Shown here piece after piece: positions 44,522 through 52,908 of a stretch of DNA of 64,000 bases. The translations under genes were made by a program, and so were the position numbers. A model generated the notes under the pieces. That model did not search any database. It was not told the DNA's origin and saw nothing but the letters and a program-made list of their open reading frames with translations. Numbering within the stretch: position 1 is the stretch's first letter; each line of letters begins with the position of its first letter. Origin of the DNA: Rhizobium leucaenae USDA 9039 (GTDB lineage: Bacteria; Pseudomonadota; Alphaproteobacteria; Rhizobiales; Rhizobiaceae); NCBI RefSeq assembly GCF_000426285.1, contig NZ_AUFB01000009.1, positions 173,787 through 237,786 on the forward strand. Direction: 5' to 3'.

Positions 44522-45151
44522 ATGAACGAACTCTGGCCTTGGGTGCTGCTGGCGGGATTGGGAGCCTTTCATGGTCTCAATCCCGCGATGGGATGGTTGT
44601 TTGCCGTGGCGCTCGGCGTTCACCGGCAGAGTTCCGCCGCGGTAGTCAAAGCGGTCCCTGCCATCGCCCTTGGCCACGCCGTGTCCGTCGCACTGGTAGC
44701 TGGAGCGGTGGTTGCCGTCGGTCTTTTCGTGGATCAGGGCGCTGTGCGCTTGGTCACCGGGGTGGGCCTCGTCGCTTGGGCTATCTGGCATCACTTCTAT
44801 GGACACCGGCACCGCGTTCGCATCGGCATGCGTACCGGGCTTGCAGGCCTGGTGCTCTGGTCGTTCCTGATGGCGACGGCTCACGGTGCGGGGCTTATGC
44901 TCCTGCCGGCCCTGATGCCGCTCTGTCTTACGGGATCGCCATTGCATGACGTCGGCGGGGATGCGTCCGCGGCGATAACGGTGGCAGCGGTGGGCGTCCA
45001 TACGCTTGCGATGTTGGCGGTCACAAGTCTCGTCGCGCTGGCGGTCTATCGCTGGGTCGGGCTCGAAATATTGCGTAGCGCCTGGATCAATGTGGATCTC
45101 GTTTGGACGCTGGTTCTGCTTGGCACCGGTACCGTGCTGTTGATCTTGTAG
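44522..45151 (+). CDS. Polytopic membrane protein paired with the SBP56 gene
   Basis: A 209-residue protein with about six hydrophobic helices. The first contains GLGAFHGLNPAMGWLFAVAL, a His/Asn motif resembling those in nickel/cobalt or UreH-type transporters. Later come ALGHAVSVALV, WAIWHHFYGHRHRVRIG with a His-rich loop, and MATAHGAGLMLLPAL. I do not recognise a named family with certainty. It begins 27 bases after the SBP56 gene, so the two are probably co-transcribed. Metal transport or membrane delivery is suggested by the histidines only; this is inference. Confidence 0.7.
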   Translation: MNELWPWVLLAGLGAFHGLNPAMGWLFAVALGVHRQSSAAVVKAVPAIALGHAVSVALVAGAVVAVGLFVDQGAVRLVTGVGLVAWAIWHHFYGHRHRVRIGMRTGLAGLVLWSFLMATAHGAGLMLLPALMPLCLTGSPLHDVGGDASAAITVAAVGVHTLAMLAVTSLVALAVYRWVGLEILRSAWINVDLVWTLVLLGTGTVLLIL

Positions 45152-45240
45152 CGGAGGCGAGCTTGATTGGTCGCTGCACTGGCGGCCAGGGTTGCGGAGC
45201 TGGGGAATAGTCTCCGGCGATGAGGTCGAGGAGAATGCGG

Positions 45241-45288
45241 GACCCCCCTCTGTCACTTTCGTGACATCTCCCCCATAAGGGGGGAGAT
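45241..45288 (+). repeat. Palindromic intergenic element, copy 1
   Basis: Begins GACCCCCCTC and ends GGGGAGAT. It contains two internal hairpins: TGTCAC with GTGACA, and ATCTCCCCC with GGGGGGAGAT. It is an inverted copy of the element at 45385-45438, with only a few differences. Such elements are scattered in rhizobial intergenic DNA. Confidence 0.7.
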
Positions 45289-45384
45289 CGTTGGGAGTTT
45301 GCTGCCCCTCCCGTTAAAGCAATCAGCCTCAATTGCAGCGGACTCGATGATAGTTTGAAGCGAAAGACTTGCTACGAGTTACCA

Positions 45385-45438
45385 ATCTCCCCCCTTGTCT
45401 TGTGGGGGAGATGTCACGAAGTGACAGAGGGGGGTATC
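45385..45438 (-). repeat. Palindromic intergenic element, copy 2
   Basis: Reverse-complement copy of 45241-45288, with six extra bases in one loop. It begins ATCTCCCCCC and ends GGGGGGTATC, with the internal TGTCAC/GTGACA hairpin. The pair flanks 96 bases and could fold into one large stem-loop. Confidence 0.7.
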
Positions 45439-45556
45439 AGAGGTGCGGCATATTCGATGTTGATGGTAAGCAGGGTGCGAGCACAGGGATAGCAAAGCAC
45501 ATGCTTGCCAAGCATGGCGGTGCATGCAAGTTTCCGACAACCATGGAGAGGAAATC

Positions 45557-46192
45557 ATGCACATTGCCACGCTGCTTGCTTTTGCCACTGTCTCCTTCAT
45601 CGGCATCGCCACGCCGGGGCCGACTGTGCTTCTGGCGTTGACCAACGGTTCGCGTTACGGCGTGCGCCGGGCGCTCGCTGGCATGATTGGCGCCGTGCTG
45701 TCGGACTTTGTGCTGATCGGCGCGGTCGCTATCGGGCTCGGCGCGTTGCTGGCGGCCTCGGAATTCTGGTTCTCCGTGCTGAAATGGGCGGGTGCCGCCT
45801 ATCTCGCCTTTCTCGGCATCATGATGCTGCGTTCCAAGGGAACGATCGACGGCATGCTCAAAACTTCTGCAGGGCAGGGGAAGGGCACGCTGCTGTCCAT
45901 CGGGATGAAGAGCTTCATGGTCGCGGTGACCAATCCCAAGGGTTATCTGTTCTTCTCGGCCTTTTTGCCGCAGTTCATCGATCCGGGTGCGCCGCAGATG
46001 CCGCAATATGCCGTCCTCGCGCTGCTCTTCGCCTCGCTCGATTTTATGATCATGTTCGGTTATGCCGCCTTCGGATCGCAGGCCGTGCGGTTCCTCAAGA
46101 CGGAAGGCACGAAATGGCTGGAACGCGCCTGCGGCGGCGCGCTCCTGGCTTTGGCCGGCTCGCTGGCGCTTTATCGCCGCGCGACGAGTTGA
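45557..46192 (+). CDS. LysE/RhtB family exporter
   Basis: A 211-residue inner-membrane amino-acid or metabolite exporter with six predicted helices. I chose ATG 45557 (MHIATLLAF) with GAGAGGA upstream. Typical RhtB residues are FIGIATPGPTVLLAL in helix 1 with the GxxxPGP motif, the SRYGVRRALAGMIGAV loop, KWAGAAYLAFLGIMML and NPKGYLFFSAFLPQF. The substrate is unknown; threonine or homoserine-like amino acids are common. It converges on a threonine dehydratase gene with a three-base gap, which fits amino-acid homeostasis. Confidence 0.9.
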   Translation: MHIATLLAFATVSFIGIATPGPTVLLALTNGSRYGVRRALAGMIGAVLSDFVLIGAVAIGLGALLAASEFWFSVLKWAGAAYLAFLGIMMLRSKGTIDGMLKTSAGQGKGTLLSIGMKSFMVAVTNPKGYLFFSAFLPQFIDPGAPQMPQYAVLALLFASLDFMIMFGYAAFGSQAVRFLKTEGTKWLERACGGALLALAGSLALYRRATS

Positions 46193-46195
46193 ATT

Positions 46196-47167
46196 TTAGT
46201 GTCGATGCAGCGCCGTCTCGAAGACGTCCGTGTCGACATTGCCGCCTGAGGTCACCGCGATGACCGTGTCGCCGTCGATCTCTTTGCCATGGAAGAGGGC
46301 CGCGGCCAGCGCCACGGCGCCGCCGGGCTCGACGACGATCTTGAGGCGGGTGAAGGCCAGCGCCATAGCCTCCAGCGCTTCCTCATCGGTTACGACCAGA
46401 CCGGGGCCGCAGAGGCGCTTCAGGATCGGAAAGGTGATGTTGCCAGGTTGCGGCGTGATGATGGCGTCGCAGATCGAGCCTTGCAGGGCAGCGTTGCGTT
46501 CAATGTTGCCGGAGGCGAGGGAGCGTGTCGTGTCGTCAAAGTTCTTGGGTTCGCAGGGACGGACCTTGAAGCCGGGGGCACGGGATTCCAGAGCCAACGC
46601 AATTCCCGAAGTGAGTCCGCCGCCGCCGCAGGGGACGAGCACGGTTGCGGCATCGATGCCCTCTTCGGCTGCCTGTTCGGCGATTTCCAACCCGGTCGTT
46701 CCCTGACCGGCGATGACAAGTGGTTCGTCGAAAGGCTTGATCAGCGTCAGCCCGCGCTCCTTGGAGAGCCGCGCACCGATCTCGTCACGATCCTCCTTGA
46801 TGCGGTCATAACGCACGACTTCGGCGCCGAAAGCGCGGGTATTGGCGATCTTCAGCTTCGGTGCATCCGTCGGCATGACGATGACGACGGGAATGCCGTG
46901 CAGTTGCGCGGCGAGCGCCACGCCCTGAGCATGATTGCCGGAGGAAAAGGCGATGACACCTCTGGCGCGCACGGAGGGCTCCAGCCCCGCAACCGCCGAC
47001 CAGCCGCCCCGAAACTTGAAGGAGCCGGTATGCTGCAGGCATTCCGCTTTCACGAACAGCCGCCGCCCGGCGATTTCGTCGAGGAAAGGAGAGGAAAGCA
47101 GGGGCGTGCGCCGGGCGCGGCCGTCGAGGCGGTCGCGCGCGGCTTCAATCATTGCAATATCGACCAT
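46196..47167 (-). CDS. Threonine/serine dehydratase (PLP fold type II)
   Basis: A 323-residue enzyme that deaminates threonine or serine. It has the PLP lysine block TGSFKFRGGWSAV (Lys about 51), SSGNHAQGVALAAQLHG, the glycine loop PCGGGGLTSGIAL, and the C-terminal VEPGGAVALAAAL. It lacks the regulatory ACT domain of biosynthetic IlvA, so it resembles catabolic dehydratases, serine racemases or hydroxyaspartate dehydratases. Convergent with the LysE-type exporter. The exact substrate cannot be read from sequence. Confidence 0.9.
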   Translation of the reverse strand: MVDIAMIEAARDRLDGRARRTPLLSSPFLDEIAGRRLFVKAECLQHTGSFKFRGGWSAVAGLEPSVRARGVIAFSSGNHAQGVALAAQLHGIPVVIVMPTDAPKLKIANTRAFGAEVVRYDRIKEDRDEIGARLSKERGLTLIKPFDEPLVIAGQGTTGLEIAEQAAEEGIDAATVLVPCGGGGLTSGIALALESRAPGFKVRPCEPKNFDDTTRSLASGNIERNAALQGSICDAIITPQPGNITFPILKRLCGPGLVVTDEEALEAMALAFTRLKIVVEPGGAVALAAALFHGKEIDGDTVIAVTSGGNVDTDVFETALHRH

Positions 47168-47257
47168 GGAGGGAACACTCTTCTGCTGCGGAAAGGCTGT
47201 TCAATCCATAAAGCGCCGCGGTCCGCTTTAAAACAACGACTTTGTCCCGGTGACACT

Positions 47258-47830
47258 TCAACCGGCATCCGACAAGGATAGGTGGCCGACATCGTAGGCC
47301 TGGACGCCCGGCCTCAGAACGTCTTTTGGCAGATCGGCAAGCAGACGGAAACGCACCCGCGTCCAACTGGTCGGTTCGAAGGCGACGACGGAGGCAAGCG
47401 CTTCGCCGCTGGCGACTTCGCCAGCCGCTTCATCGCTTTCGCGCTGACGAATCTCGGCAAGCGGCACATAGGGCCCCGTTTGAAAGATCTCGCGGATGGC
47501 GAACCGGGCATTTTGAATATCGGGCGAGATGTCGGCGCGCCAGACGACCCAGGTCTTCACCTGCTGCCAGCCGAAACTCTGCGTCACCCCGGCAAAGCCC
47601 GGACCGCAGATGAAGTTGCTCAAGCCCTCGTCCTTCTCCCAGACATAGAAGGGCGAATAGAGATTCTCGCGACTTCCCGTCCTGGCATCGCCTTTCCGGG
47701 CGGAGAGATAGGCCTTGAACTTCAGACCCGGAAAGTTGTCGAGCATTGGCCCCTTGCCGCGGATGCGGCGATCGATGATCGCCATGTCGTAGTCGGCAGG
47801 CAGGGTGAAGCTGTATTGCATGGCGATCAT
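47258..47830 (-). CDS. DUF4865 family protein
   Basis: A 190-residue protein of the DUF4865 family. The start ATG 47830 (MIAMQYSF) is preceded by GGAGGA and lies two bases after the cupin stop. Characteristic segments are YSFTLPADYDMAIIDRRIRGKG, NFPGLKFKAYLSA, NLYSPFYVWEKDEGLSNFI and FGWQQVKTWVVW. This recalls the dimeric alpha/beta-barrel/monooxygenase-like fold. It is the third gene of a tautomerase-cupin-DUF4865 operon divergent from a LysR gene, an arrangement I know as recurrent in Proteobacteria. Function unknown. Confidence 0.88.
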   Translation of the reverse strand: MIAMQYSFTLPADYDMAIIDRRIRGKGPMLDNFPGLKFKAYLSARKGDARTGSRENLYSPFYVWEKDEGLSNFICGPGFAGVTQSFGWQQVKTWVVWRADISPDIQNARFAIREIFQTGPYVPLAEIRQRESDEAAGEVASGEALASVVAFEPTSWTRVRFRLLADLPKDVLRPGVQAYDVGHLSLSDAG

Positions 47831-47832
47831 GG

Positions 47833-48231
47833 TCAATCCTCCAGCCAGGTCACGGCGTCGCCGTTCTGTTGAGCCTGGATGCTGATATAGGCGAAAGTGC
47901 TGTCCAGCGTTGCGCCGTGTCGGTGACGCTCGCCGGGTGCGAAAGTGATGCAATCGCCGGCGCGCAGTTCCTCGGCCAGTTCGTTGTCGCGCTGCGCAAG
48001 GCCAACACCCGACAGAACATAGAGGATCTGTCCGTGCGGATGGGTGTGCCAGCGTGTCATAGTGCCGGGTTCGAGCGTGCAGCGCATGGCCGTGAGCCGA
48101 CCGTCTTCGTTGTCCTGCACCAGCATTTCCACCCAGAAGGGCGCATTGGCGATGCCTTCCGGAGACCGCTGGATAGCGGTGCCGGCGCGGTGGATCGGAA
48201 GCGGCTGTCGAATGCTTGTCCGGTTCATCAT
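47833..48231 (-). CDS. Cupin domain protein
   Basis: A 132-residue single-domain cupin. Motif 1 is seen as TRWHTHPHGQILYVLSGVG with histidines at the metal positions. Motif 2 is GDCITFAPGERHRHGAT with its terminal histidine. It likely binds one transition metal and acts on a small molecule. It begins two bases after the tautomerase stop and ends two bases before the DUF4865 start. The substrate is unknown; the partners suggest a keto-acid or enol compound. Confidence 0.9.
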   Translation of the reverse strand: MMNRTSIRQPLPIHRAGTAIQRSPEGIANAPFWVEMLVQDNEDGRLTAMRCTLEPGTMTRWHTHPHGQILYVLSGVGLAQRDNELAEELRAGDCITFAPGERHRHGATLDSTFAYISIQAQQNGDAVTWLED

Positions 48232-48233
48232 CG

Positions 48234-48623
48234 TCAGGCCTGTTCGATCATCTGCGCGATCCCGTCCGCAAAGGACCAGTCCTCGCGCGTCGTTGTGACA
48301 ATATTGATCATCACATCTTCGGGCCGCAGGCCCGGCGCATCCGCAAGCAGGGCGACGAGGCGGCGATAGAAGGCCTTCTTGAGTTCGGTCGAGCGCGGCT
48401 TGCCGATCGTGATCTGGAAGAAGACGTAATTGTCCGAGCGTGGGCCGCCGAGATAGGTGCGGTCGAAGATCAGCTCGTTCGGCTCCAACTGATGAATCTC
48501 CTGGAAGCGATCGGTGGGCGGCACGTCGAAGGTCTCGACCATGGCACGATGGAAATTATCCGAAAGCGCCTGCAAATATTCCGGCGACTTGCCGCGGAGA
48601 AGGGAAATACGAGTGAATGGCAT
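48234..48623 (-). CDS. Tautomerase family protein (Tautomerase_2)
   Basis: A 129-residue protein beginning MPFTRISLLRG, so Pro1 is exposed after Met removal as in tautomerases. This is the longer, fused-like type (PF14552), with ALSDNFHRAMVETFDVPPTDRFQ, FDRTYLGGPRSDNYVFFQIT and KKAFYRRLVALL. First gene of the three-gene operon divergent from the LysR gene at 48735. The substrate is not known. A second, shorter tautomerase occurs in another LysR group at 28.2 kb. Confidence 0.9.
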   Translation of the reverse strand: MPFTRISLLRGKSPEYLQALSDNFHRAMVETFDVPPTDRFQEIHQLEPNELIFDRTYLGGPRSDNYVFFQITIGKPRSTELKKAFYRRLVALLADAPGLRPEDVMINIVTTTREDWSFADGIAQMIEQA

Positions 48624-48672
48624 GGGGTGCTCCTGTCATCGGGTCTACTTGACGAGTACACCATACCACGGG

Positions 48673-48713
48673 ATAATAGTCCGGAAAATCAGATAGTATT
48701 TGAATAATAGTCC
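48673..48713. promoter_or_regulatory. Direct repeats in the LysR/tautomerase divergent promoter
   Basis: ATAATAGTCC occurs at 48673-48682 and again at 48704-48713, with 31 bases between starts, or about three helical turns. They lie within the 111-base region between the divergent genes. A related AATAGTCC is found on the minus strand at 50727-50734, just before the alpha/beta hydrolase start. These are candidate LysR-binding half sites. Confidence 0.5.
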
Positions 48714-48734
48714 CAAAAATATGGACGATTGATC

Positions 48735-49676
48735 ATGCGGAAAGTTATCTTCGACCTCGACGTCCTGCGCAGCTTCGTGACAGGCATGGAGCTTGGCAGC
48801 TTCGCCAAGGCAGCAGAACGGCTCGGGCGCTCGACCTCCGCAATCAGCGCGCAGCTCAAGAAGCTGGAGGAACAGGCGGGCACGCCGATCTTCCGCAAGG
48901 CCGGGCGCGGGCTGGCGCTTACGGAGGCCGGCGAGACGATGCTCGGCTATGCGAGGCGACTGCTGGATCTCAACGACGAGGCGGCAACTGCGATCCATGG
49001 TGCGGATCTGGAGGGCTGGGTTCGGCTCGGCTTGCAGGAGGATTTCGGCGAGACGCTGTTGCCGGAGGTCCTCGGCCGCTTTGCCCGCGCGCATCCGAAA
49101 GTGCGGATCGAGGCGCGCGTGGTGCGAAATGCCGAGCTGATCGAGCGCGTGACGTCCGGCAAACTCGATCTGGCGCTCGCCTGGAGCGACGGTTTTCGCA
49201 CGGCCCATACCTATCGCATTGCCGAAGTGCCGATGTGCTGGGTCGGGCCGGCGCATGGTGCCACGCAATGGCATGCCGATGGCTGCGAACCGCTGCCGCT
49301 CGCGTCACTGGAAGCGCCCTGCCTGCTGCGATCAATCGCAACCAAGGTGCTGGACCATGCCGGCATAGGCTGGCGCATTTCCTTTGTCAGCCCCAGCCTC
49401 GGCGGGCTCTGGGCGGCGACGGCCGCAGGGTTGGGCGTGACGGTGCGCACGCCGTTGGGTCTGCCGGATAAGGTGCGGCCCATGATGCCAGGTGAAGCCG
49501 GCCTCCCGCCGCTGCCAAAGCTCGATCTCGTACTGCATCGCGCCGAAGCGGAAGCGAATCCGGCGACGGAGCGGCTGGCTTCGATCATGCTGCAAGCCGT
49601 GCGGCAAACGGTGGATGCCACGCCGCAGGGGCGGGTGTTTGCCGATGCGCCGGACTACGAACTCGTCACTGCCTGA
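48735..49676 (+). CDS. LysR family transcriptional regulator
   Basis: A 313-residue regulator; ATG 48735 (MRKVIFDLDVLRSF) is preferred over a TTG six bases earlier. The helix-turn-helix shows GSFAKAAERLGRSTSAISAQLKKLEEQ, followed by FRKAGRGLALTEAGETML. The effector domain starts near residue 90 (VRLGLQEDFGETLLPEVL). It is divergent from the tautomerase-cupin-DUF4865 operon and probably regulates it together with its own gene. Its last 22 bases overlap the convergent hydrolase gene. Confidence 0.92.
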   Translation: MRKVIFDLDVLRSFVTGMELGSFAKAAERLGRSTSAISAQLKKLEEQAGTPIFRKAGRGLALTEAGETMLGYARRLLDLNDEAATAIHGADLEGWVRLGLQEDFGETLLPEVLGRFARAHPKVRIEARVVRNAELIERVTSGKLDLALAWSDGFRTAHTYRIAEVPMCWVGPAHGATQWHADGCEPLPLASLEAPCLLRSIATKVLDHAGIGWRISFVSPSLGGLWAATAAGLGVTVRTPLGLPDKVRPMMPGEAGLPPLPKLDLVLHRAEAEANPATERLASIMLQAVRQTVDATPQGRVFADAPDYELVTA

Positions 49677-50704
49677 GCAGCCGTGGACTCGGTCGGCAGC
49701 GTGATCTTCAGGCGCGCGAGGCGGGCTTCTGCCTCCTGAGCGAATGCCTGGAGATCGCGTGCCTGGCCGGCGAGGTGCTCCATCGCCGCGATGGCGACAT
49801 CGGTTGCGACATAGTCCGGTTTGTGGCCGAGATGGCGGATGGTGACGAGCTCTGCACCGGCGATGTCGCGCGCTAGGCCGCGCGAATGTAGTTCTTCCAT
49901 GACGATGTCGTCGCTGTCGCCCGTGATGATCACGGTCGGTGCCGTGATTTCCCGGTAGCGCGGTGCTTGGGCGACGACATAGGGTAAGAGATTGGCAACG
50001 TCGGCTGCATTATTGATAAAAGCTCTTGGCCGTAGCACCAGCTCCGGTGCGGTTTTCACCACGTAATCGGCAGGACGCTGATTGGGGTGGAAGACGCTGA
50101 GCGTGCTGCTTTCGACACGCTGCAGACCGATCGGCATTACCAGCAGATGGGCGAAGAGCCAGCCGAAGACCGGCATGGCGGCAAGTGTATAGTACCAGTC
50201 GATGCCACCCGGCCACGGATGGGTCGCCGGCGCCAGGAAGAGCAGACCGGCCGTCTTGTCGGGATGACGCATGCCGAAGGCTGCGGCGATGGCGCCGCCG
50301 AAGGAATGACCGACCACGATGGCGTTTTCGATGCCCTGTTTCTCCATCAATTTGGCAATCGCGTCGGCCTGGCCGGAGGGCAGGGCATTTTCCGGGCCGC
50401 CGCGTTCGGAATAGCCATGGCCGGGGCGATCGACGAACAGCATTTCCGCCCGGCCGGCGAGCGGGCCGGCAAAGGCTTCGAACTGGTCGCGCAGATTGCC
50501 GCTGGCGCCGTGGATGAAGATCAGCGGCGGCAGATCGGCGGTGGCCGGGCGCGGCAGATGCAGGGCGTTCATGCGGAATTCGCCAATATCGGTCAGCTTG
50601 CCGATATTGGGATGGGCTTGCTCGATCGCGCGCGTCTTATAGGCCGAAAAGCAGGCCGCGGCGGCAGGAATTAAAACAAGAGCGCAAAGCAGAATATCGA
50701 TCAT
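49655..50704 (-). CDS. Alpha/beta hydrolase
   Basis: A 349-residue alpha/beta-fold hydrolase with an N-terminal hydrophobic segment (about 3-19) that may anchor it in the membrane. The oxyanion-hole region is PLIFIHGASGN, the nucleophile elbow is VVGHSFGGAIAA, the acid is probably in TVIITGDSDDIV, and the catalytic His lies in IRHLGHKPDYV. It has a lid-like insert (about 180-240). The substrate is unknown. The 3' end overlaps the convergent LysR gene, and an AATAGTCC motif near its start hints at shared control. Confidence 0.9.
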   Translation of the reverse strand: MIDILLCALVLIPAAAACFSAYKTRAIEQAHPNIGKLTDIGEFRMNALHLPRPATADLPPLIFIHGASGNLRDQFEAFAGPLAGRAEMLFVDRPGHGYSERGGPENALPSGQADAIAKLMEKQGIENAIVVGHSFGGAIAAAFGMRHPDKTAGLLFLAPATHPWPGGIDWYYTLAAMPVFGWLFAHLLVMPIGLQRVESSTLSVFHPNQRPADYVVKTAPELVLRPRAFINNAADVANLLPYVVAQAPRYREITAPTVIITGDSDDIVMEELHSRGLARDIAGAELVTIRHLGHKPDYVATDVAIAAMEHLAGQARDLQAFAQEAEARLARLKITLPTESTAAQAVTSS

Positions 50705-50843
50705 TGCGGTATGAAGCAGATAATGGGGACTATTGGTCTATGCGACTTTCACGATCTCTCGTGTGTCGTAGATATGCCCTTTGTTGAGAAATCCTAGACC
50801 ATTCCGCTTTTAGGCGGAATTACCAGTAAGTGGACGGGATTCG

Positions 50844-51473
50844 CTAGGTTCGGCTACCGGCAATTTTTTCGGAGAGGGTATTAAACTGCTCCTGGGCGGC
50901 GCGATTCGCCGGATAAATTTCAAGGAAGCGTTCCCAAGCCTTCAGGGTCAGCTCGTCATTGCCGGTTTCGCTCAAGATCGCGGCCATGCCGGCGAGCGCG
51001 CCGAAGTGGCGCGGTTCTATCCGCAGCACCTGATTGATGTCTTCCATCGACTTGCGATAGTCGCCGATGGCGTAATTGAGTGTCGCGCGGCGGTTCCATC
51101 CCTCGGCATAGTCGGGCTTCAGCGAGATCACCTGGTCGAGGAAATCCATGGCGGCCGCATTGCGCTTTTCCTGGATCGCCTTATCAGCCCATTGCATCAG
51201 CAGATTGATGGTGGCGCTGCCGGAATCGCTCCACTCCATGCGAATCTGGTCGGCGATGAGGCTCGCCTGATCAGGATTACGCTGACGCTTCAAAGCTGTG
51301 AAGAGATTGTCGATCTGCTGCTTCGAGGACAGGGTGCCGGAGTCGGCGTTCGGATCTTTCTTCTCGACGATGTTCGAATCGTCCGCCATGGCGAGATGCG
51401 GTGTGGCGGCGGTCAGGGCGAGGAAAATCGGCAGGGCCAGATATGACGAAGCAAAAATGCGCATGGCGGGCAT
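50844..51473 (-). CDS. Exported TPR protein
   Basis: A 209-residue protein with a signal peptide (about 1-30, ending LAMADD) and two or three TPR repeats in its C-terminal half (NAAAMDFLDQVISLKPDYAEGWNRRATLNYAIGD, then KSMEDINQVLRIEPRHFGAL and LTLKAWERFLEIYPAN). The start is uncertain between ATG 51473 and 51464. It is expected in the periplasm as an adaptor. It stands alone between the hydrolase and rpmJ. No partner is indicated by context. Confidence 0.82.
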   Translation of the reverse strand: MPAMRIFASSYLALPIFLALTAATPHLAMADDSNIVEKKDPNADSGTLSSKQQIDNLFTALKRQRNPDQASLIADQIRMEWSDSGSATINLLMQWADKAIQEKRNAAAMDFLDQVISLKPDYAEGWNRRATLNYAIGDYRKSMEDINQVLRIEPRHFGALAGMAAILSETGNDELTLKAWERFLEIYPANRAAQEQFNTLSEKIAGSRT

Positions 51474-51570
51474 AGTAGCCCGCCAATGTCGAAGATCAAA
51501 ATAATTTTGATGTGATCATCTCAAACGACCGCGAACGGTCCGCCCGGCCGTAGCCAGGCGCCACGCAAAA

Positions 51571-51696
51571 TCAGCCCTGACGAGCCTTGTAGCGCGGGTT
51601 CAGCTTGTTGATGATGTAAATGCGGCCCTTGCGGCGGACCAGACGGTTGTCACGGTGACGCGCCTTGAGCGACTTGAGCGAATTCTTGATCTTCAT
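51571..51696 (-). CDS. rpmJ: 50S ribosomal protein L36
   Basis: A 41-residue L36 starting [17 protein letters not shown] and ending [13 protein letters not shown]. It has no cysteines, so it is the non-zinc form, typical of Alphaproteobacteria. It binds 23S rRNA. It is a single gene with an A-rich ribosome-binding region; a longer frame upstream to 51753 is not supported. Confidence 0.93.
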   Translation of the reverse strand: MKIKNSLKSLKARHRDNRLVRRKGRIYIINKLNPRYKARQG

Positions 51697-51755
51697 TTTT
51701 CTGATCCGCGATGTTTGAGGGGGAATGTCACATTCGCCCGGTATCTTTAACAATC

Positions 51756-51782
51756 AAAAGCGCGCTCGGGGCGCGCTCTTTA
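51756..51782 (-). terminator. Terminator-like hairpin after purK
   Basis: On the minus strand AGCGCG pairs with CGCGCT across a seven-base loop and is followed by TTTTG. It lies about 70 bases past the purK stop codon and upstream of rpmJ. Confidence 0.65.
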
Positions 51783-51849
51783 GGGTGGGCAGCAAATACC
51801 CTGTCGCCTTAGCCCTGTCAACCACGTCAGGGGTTTTTTCCCTGCGCTG

Positions 51850-52908
51850 TTAGCGACGAAGCTGTGTAATATGCCCCATTTTGCGGCCGGGACGCGACTT
51901 TGTCTTGCCGTAGAGATGGACCAGCACATCGTCCTGGCTCAGCCAATCGGGAACCGAAAGGATATCGTCGCCGATCAGATTCAGCATTACGCAGTCGGAA
52001 TGGCGTCCGGGATTGCCGAGCGGCAGGCCGGCGACGGCGCGGATATGCTGCTCGAATTGCGAGACGACGCAGGCGGCTTCCGTCCAGTGCCCGGAATTGT
52101 GAACGCGCGGTGCCATTTCATTGGCAATCAGACTGCCGTCGGCGAGGACGAAGAACTCAATGCCGATGACGCCGACATAGCCGAGCGCGGCCACAATCTT
52201 TTCCGCCGCCACCCGCGCCGCCGCCGCCGTCTCGGCGGAGATGCTGGCGGGGAGGGTGGAGGTGTGGAGGATGCCGTTGCGGTGGATATTTTCCGCCGGA
52301 TCATAGCAGGCGATGGTGCCATCCAAGCCGCGGGCGGCAATGATGGAGATCTCCCGCTCGAATGCCACGAAGCTTTCGAGAATCAGCGGCACGCCGCCGA
52401 GCGCGGCATAGCCGCCTTCAGCACTGTCGGCGGACGAGCGATAGACGCGCTGCCCCTTTCCGTCATAGCCGAGGCGCCGGGTCTTGAGCACACCCTGGCC
52501 GCCGAAATCGGCAAGCGCCGTTTCGAGATCGGCCTGGCTGTCGACGGCGTGAAAACGAGCGGTCGGAATGCCGCAATCGTTGATGAAGCGCTTTTCGGTC
52601 AGTCTGTCCTGCGCCATCTCCAGCGCCATTGGCGGCGGGTAGACCGCGATATCCTTGGCGAGCCTCTCGGCGGCGATGACCGGCACGTTTTCAAATTCGT
52701 ACGTGACGACGTCGCAGCGCTTCGCCAGTTCGGCGAGAGCGGCCGGATCGTCATAGGTGGCTACGATTTGGTCGTTCGCCACCTGCGCGGCGGGGCAATC
52801 GGCCTCCGGCTCCAGGATGATCGTGCGGAAGTTCAAGCGAGCCGCCGCCATGGCCAGCATGCGGCCGAGCTGGCCGCCGCCGATGATGCCGATCGTTTTC
52901 GCGGTCAT
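51850..52908 (-). CDS. purK: N5-carboxyaminoimidazole ribonucleotide synthase
   Basis: A 352-residue ATP-grasp enzyme that carboxylates AIR with bicarbonate and ATP to give N5-CAIR in purine synthesis. It has the N-terminal [44 protein letters not shown], and [17 protein letters not shown]. The metal/ATP residues are in [31 protein letters not shown]. Its start overlaps the purE stop by four bases, so purE-purK form one operon. A terminator-like hairpin follows. Confidence 0.96.
   Translation of the reverse strand: MTAKTIGIIGGGQLGRMLAMAAARLNFRTIILEPEADCPAAQVANDQIVATYDDPAALAELAKRCDVVTYEFENVPVIAAERLAKDIAVYPPPMALEMAQDRLTEKRFINDCGIPTARFHAVDSQADLETALADFGGQGVLKTRRLGYDGKGQRVYRSSADSAEGGYAALGGVPLILESFVAFEREISIIAARGLDGTIACYDPAENIHRNGILHTSTLPASISAETAAAARVAAEKIVAALGYVGVIGIEFFVLADGSLIANEMAPRVHNSGHWTEAACVVSQFEQHIRAVAGLPLGNPGRHSDCVMLNLIGDDILSVPDWLSQDDVLVHLYGKTKSRPGRKMGHITQLRR

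Larger units (their letters stand above)
45152..45556. other. Intergenic region with inverted-repeat pair
   Basis: About 400 bases without a supported gene, dominated by two copies of a palindromic element in opposite orientation (listed separately). The last 30 bases carry GAGAGGA, the ribosome-binding site of the LysE-family gene. Confidence 0.5.

Noticed and set aside
43331..45256. Minus-strand open frame of 641 codons opposite the SBP56 and membrane-protein genes
   Set aside because: Antisense to two conserved proteins; the translation has no family motif and no start signal.
51806..51842. Plus-strand CCCTG/CAGGG hairpin with a T-run
   Set aside because: Looks like a terminator, but no plus-strand gene ends upstream of it; the stem is only five pairs, so it is probably chance.
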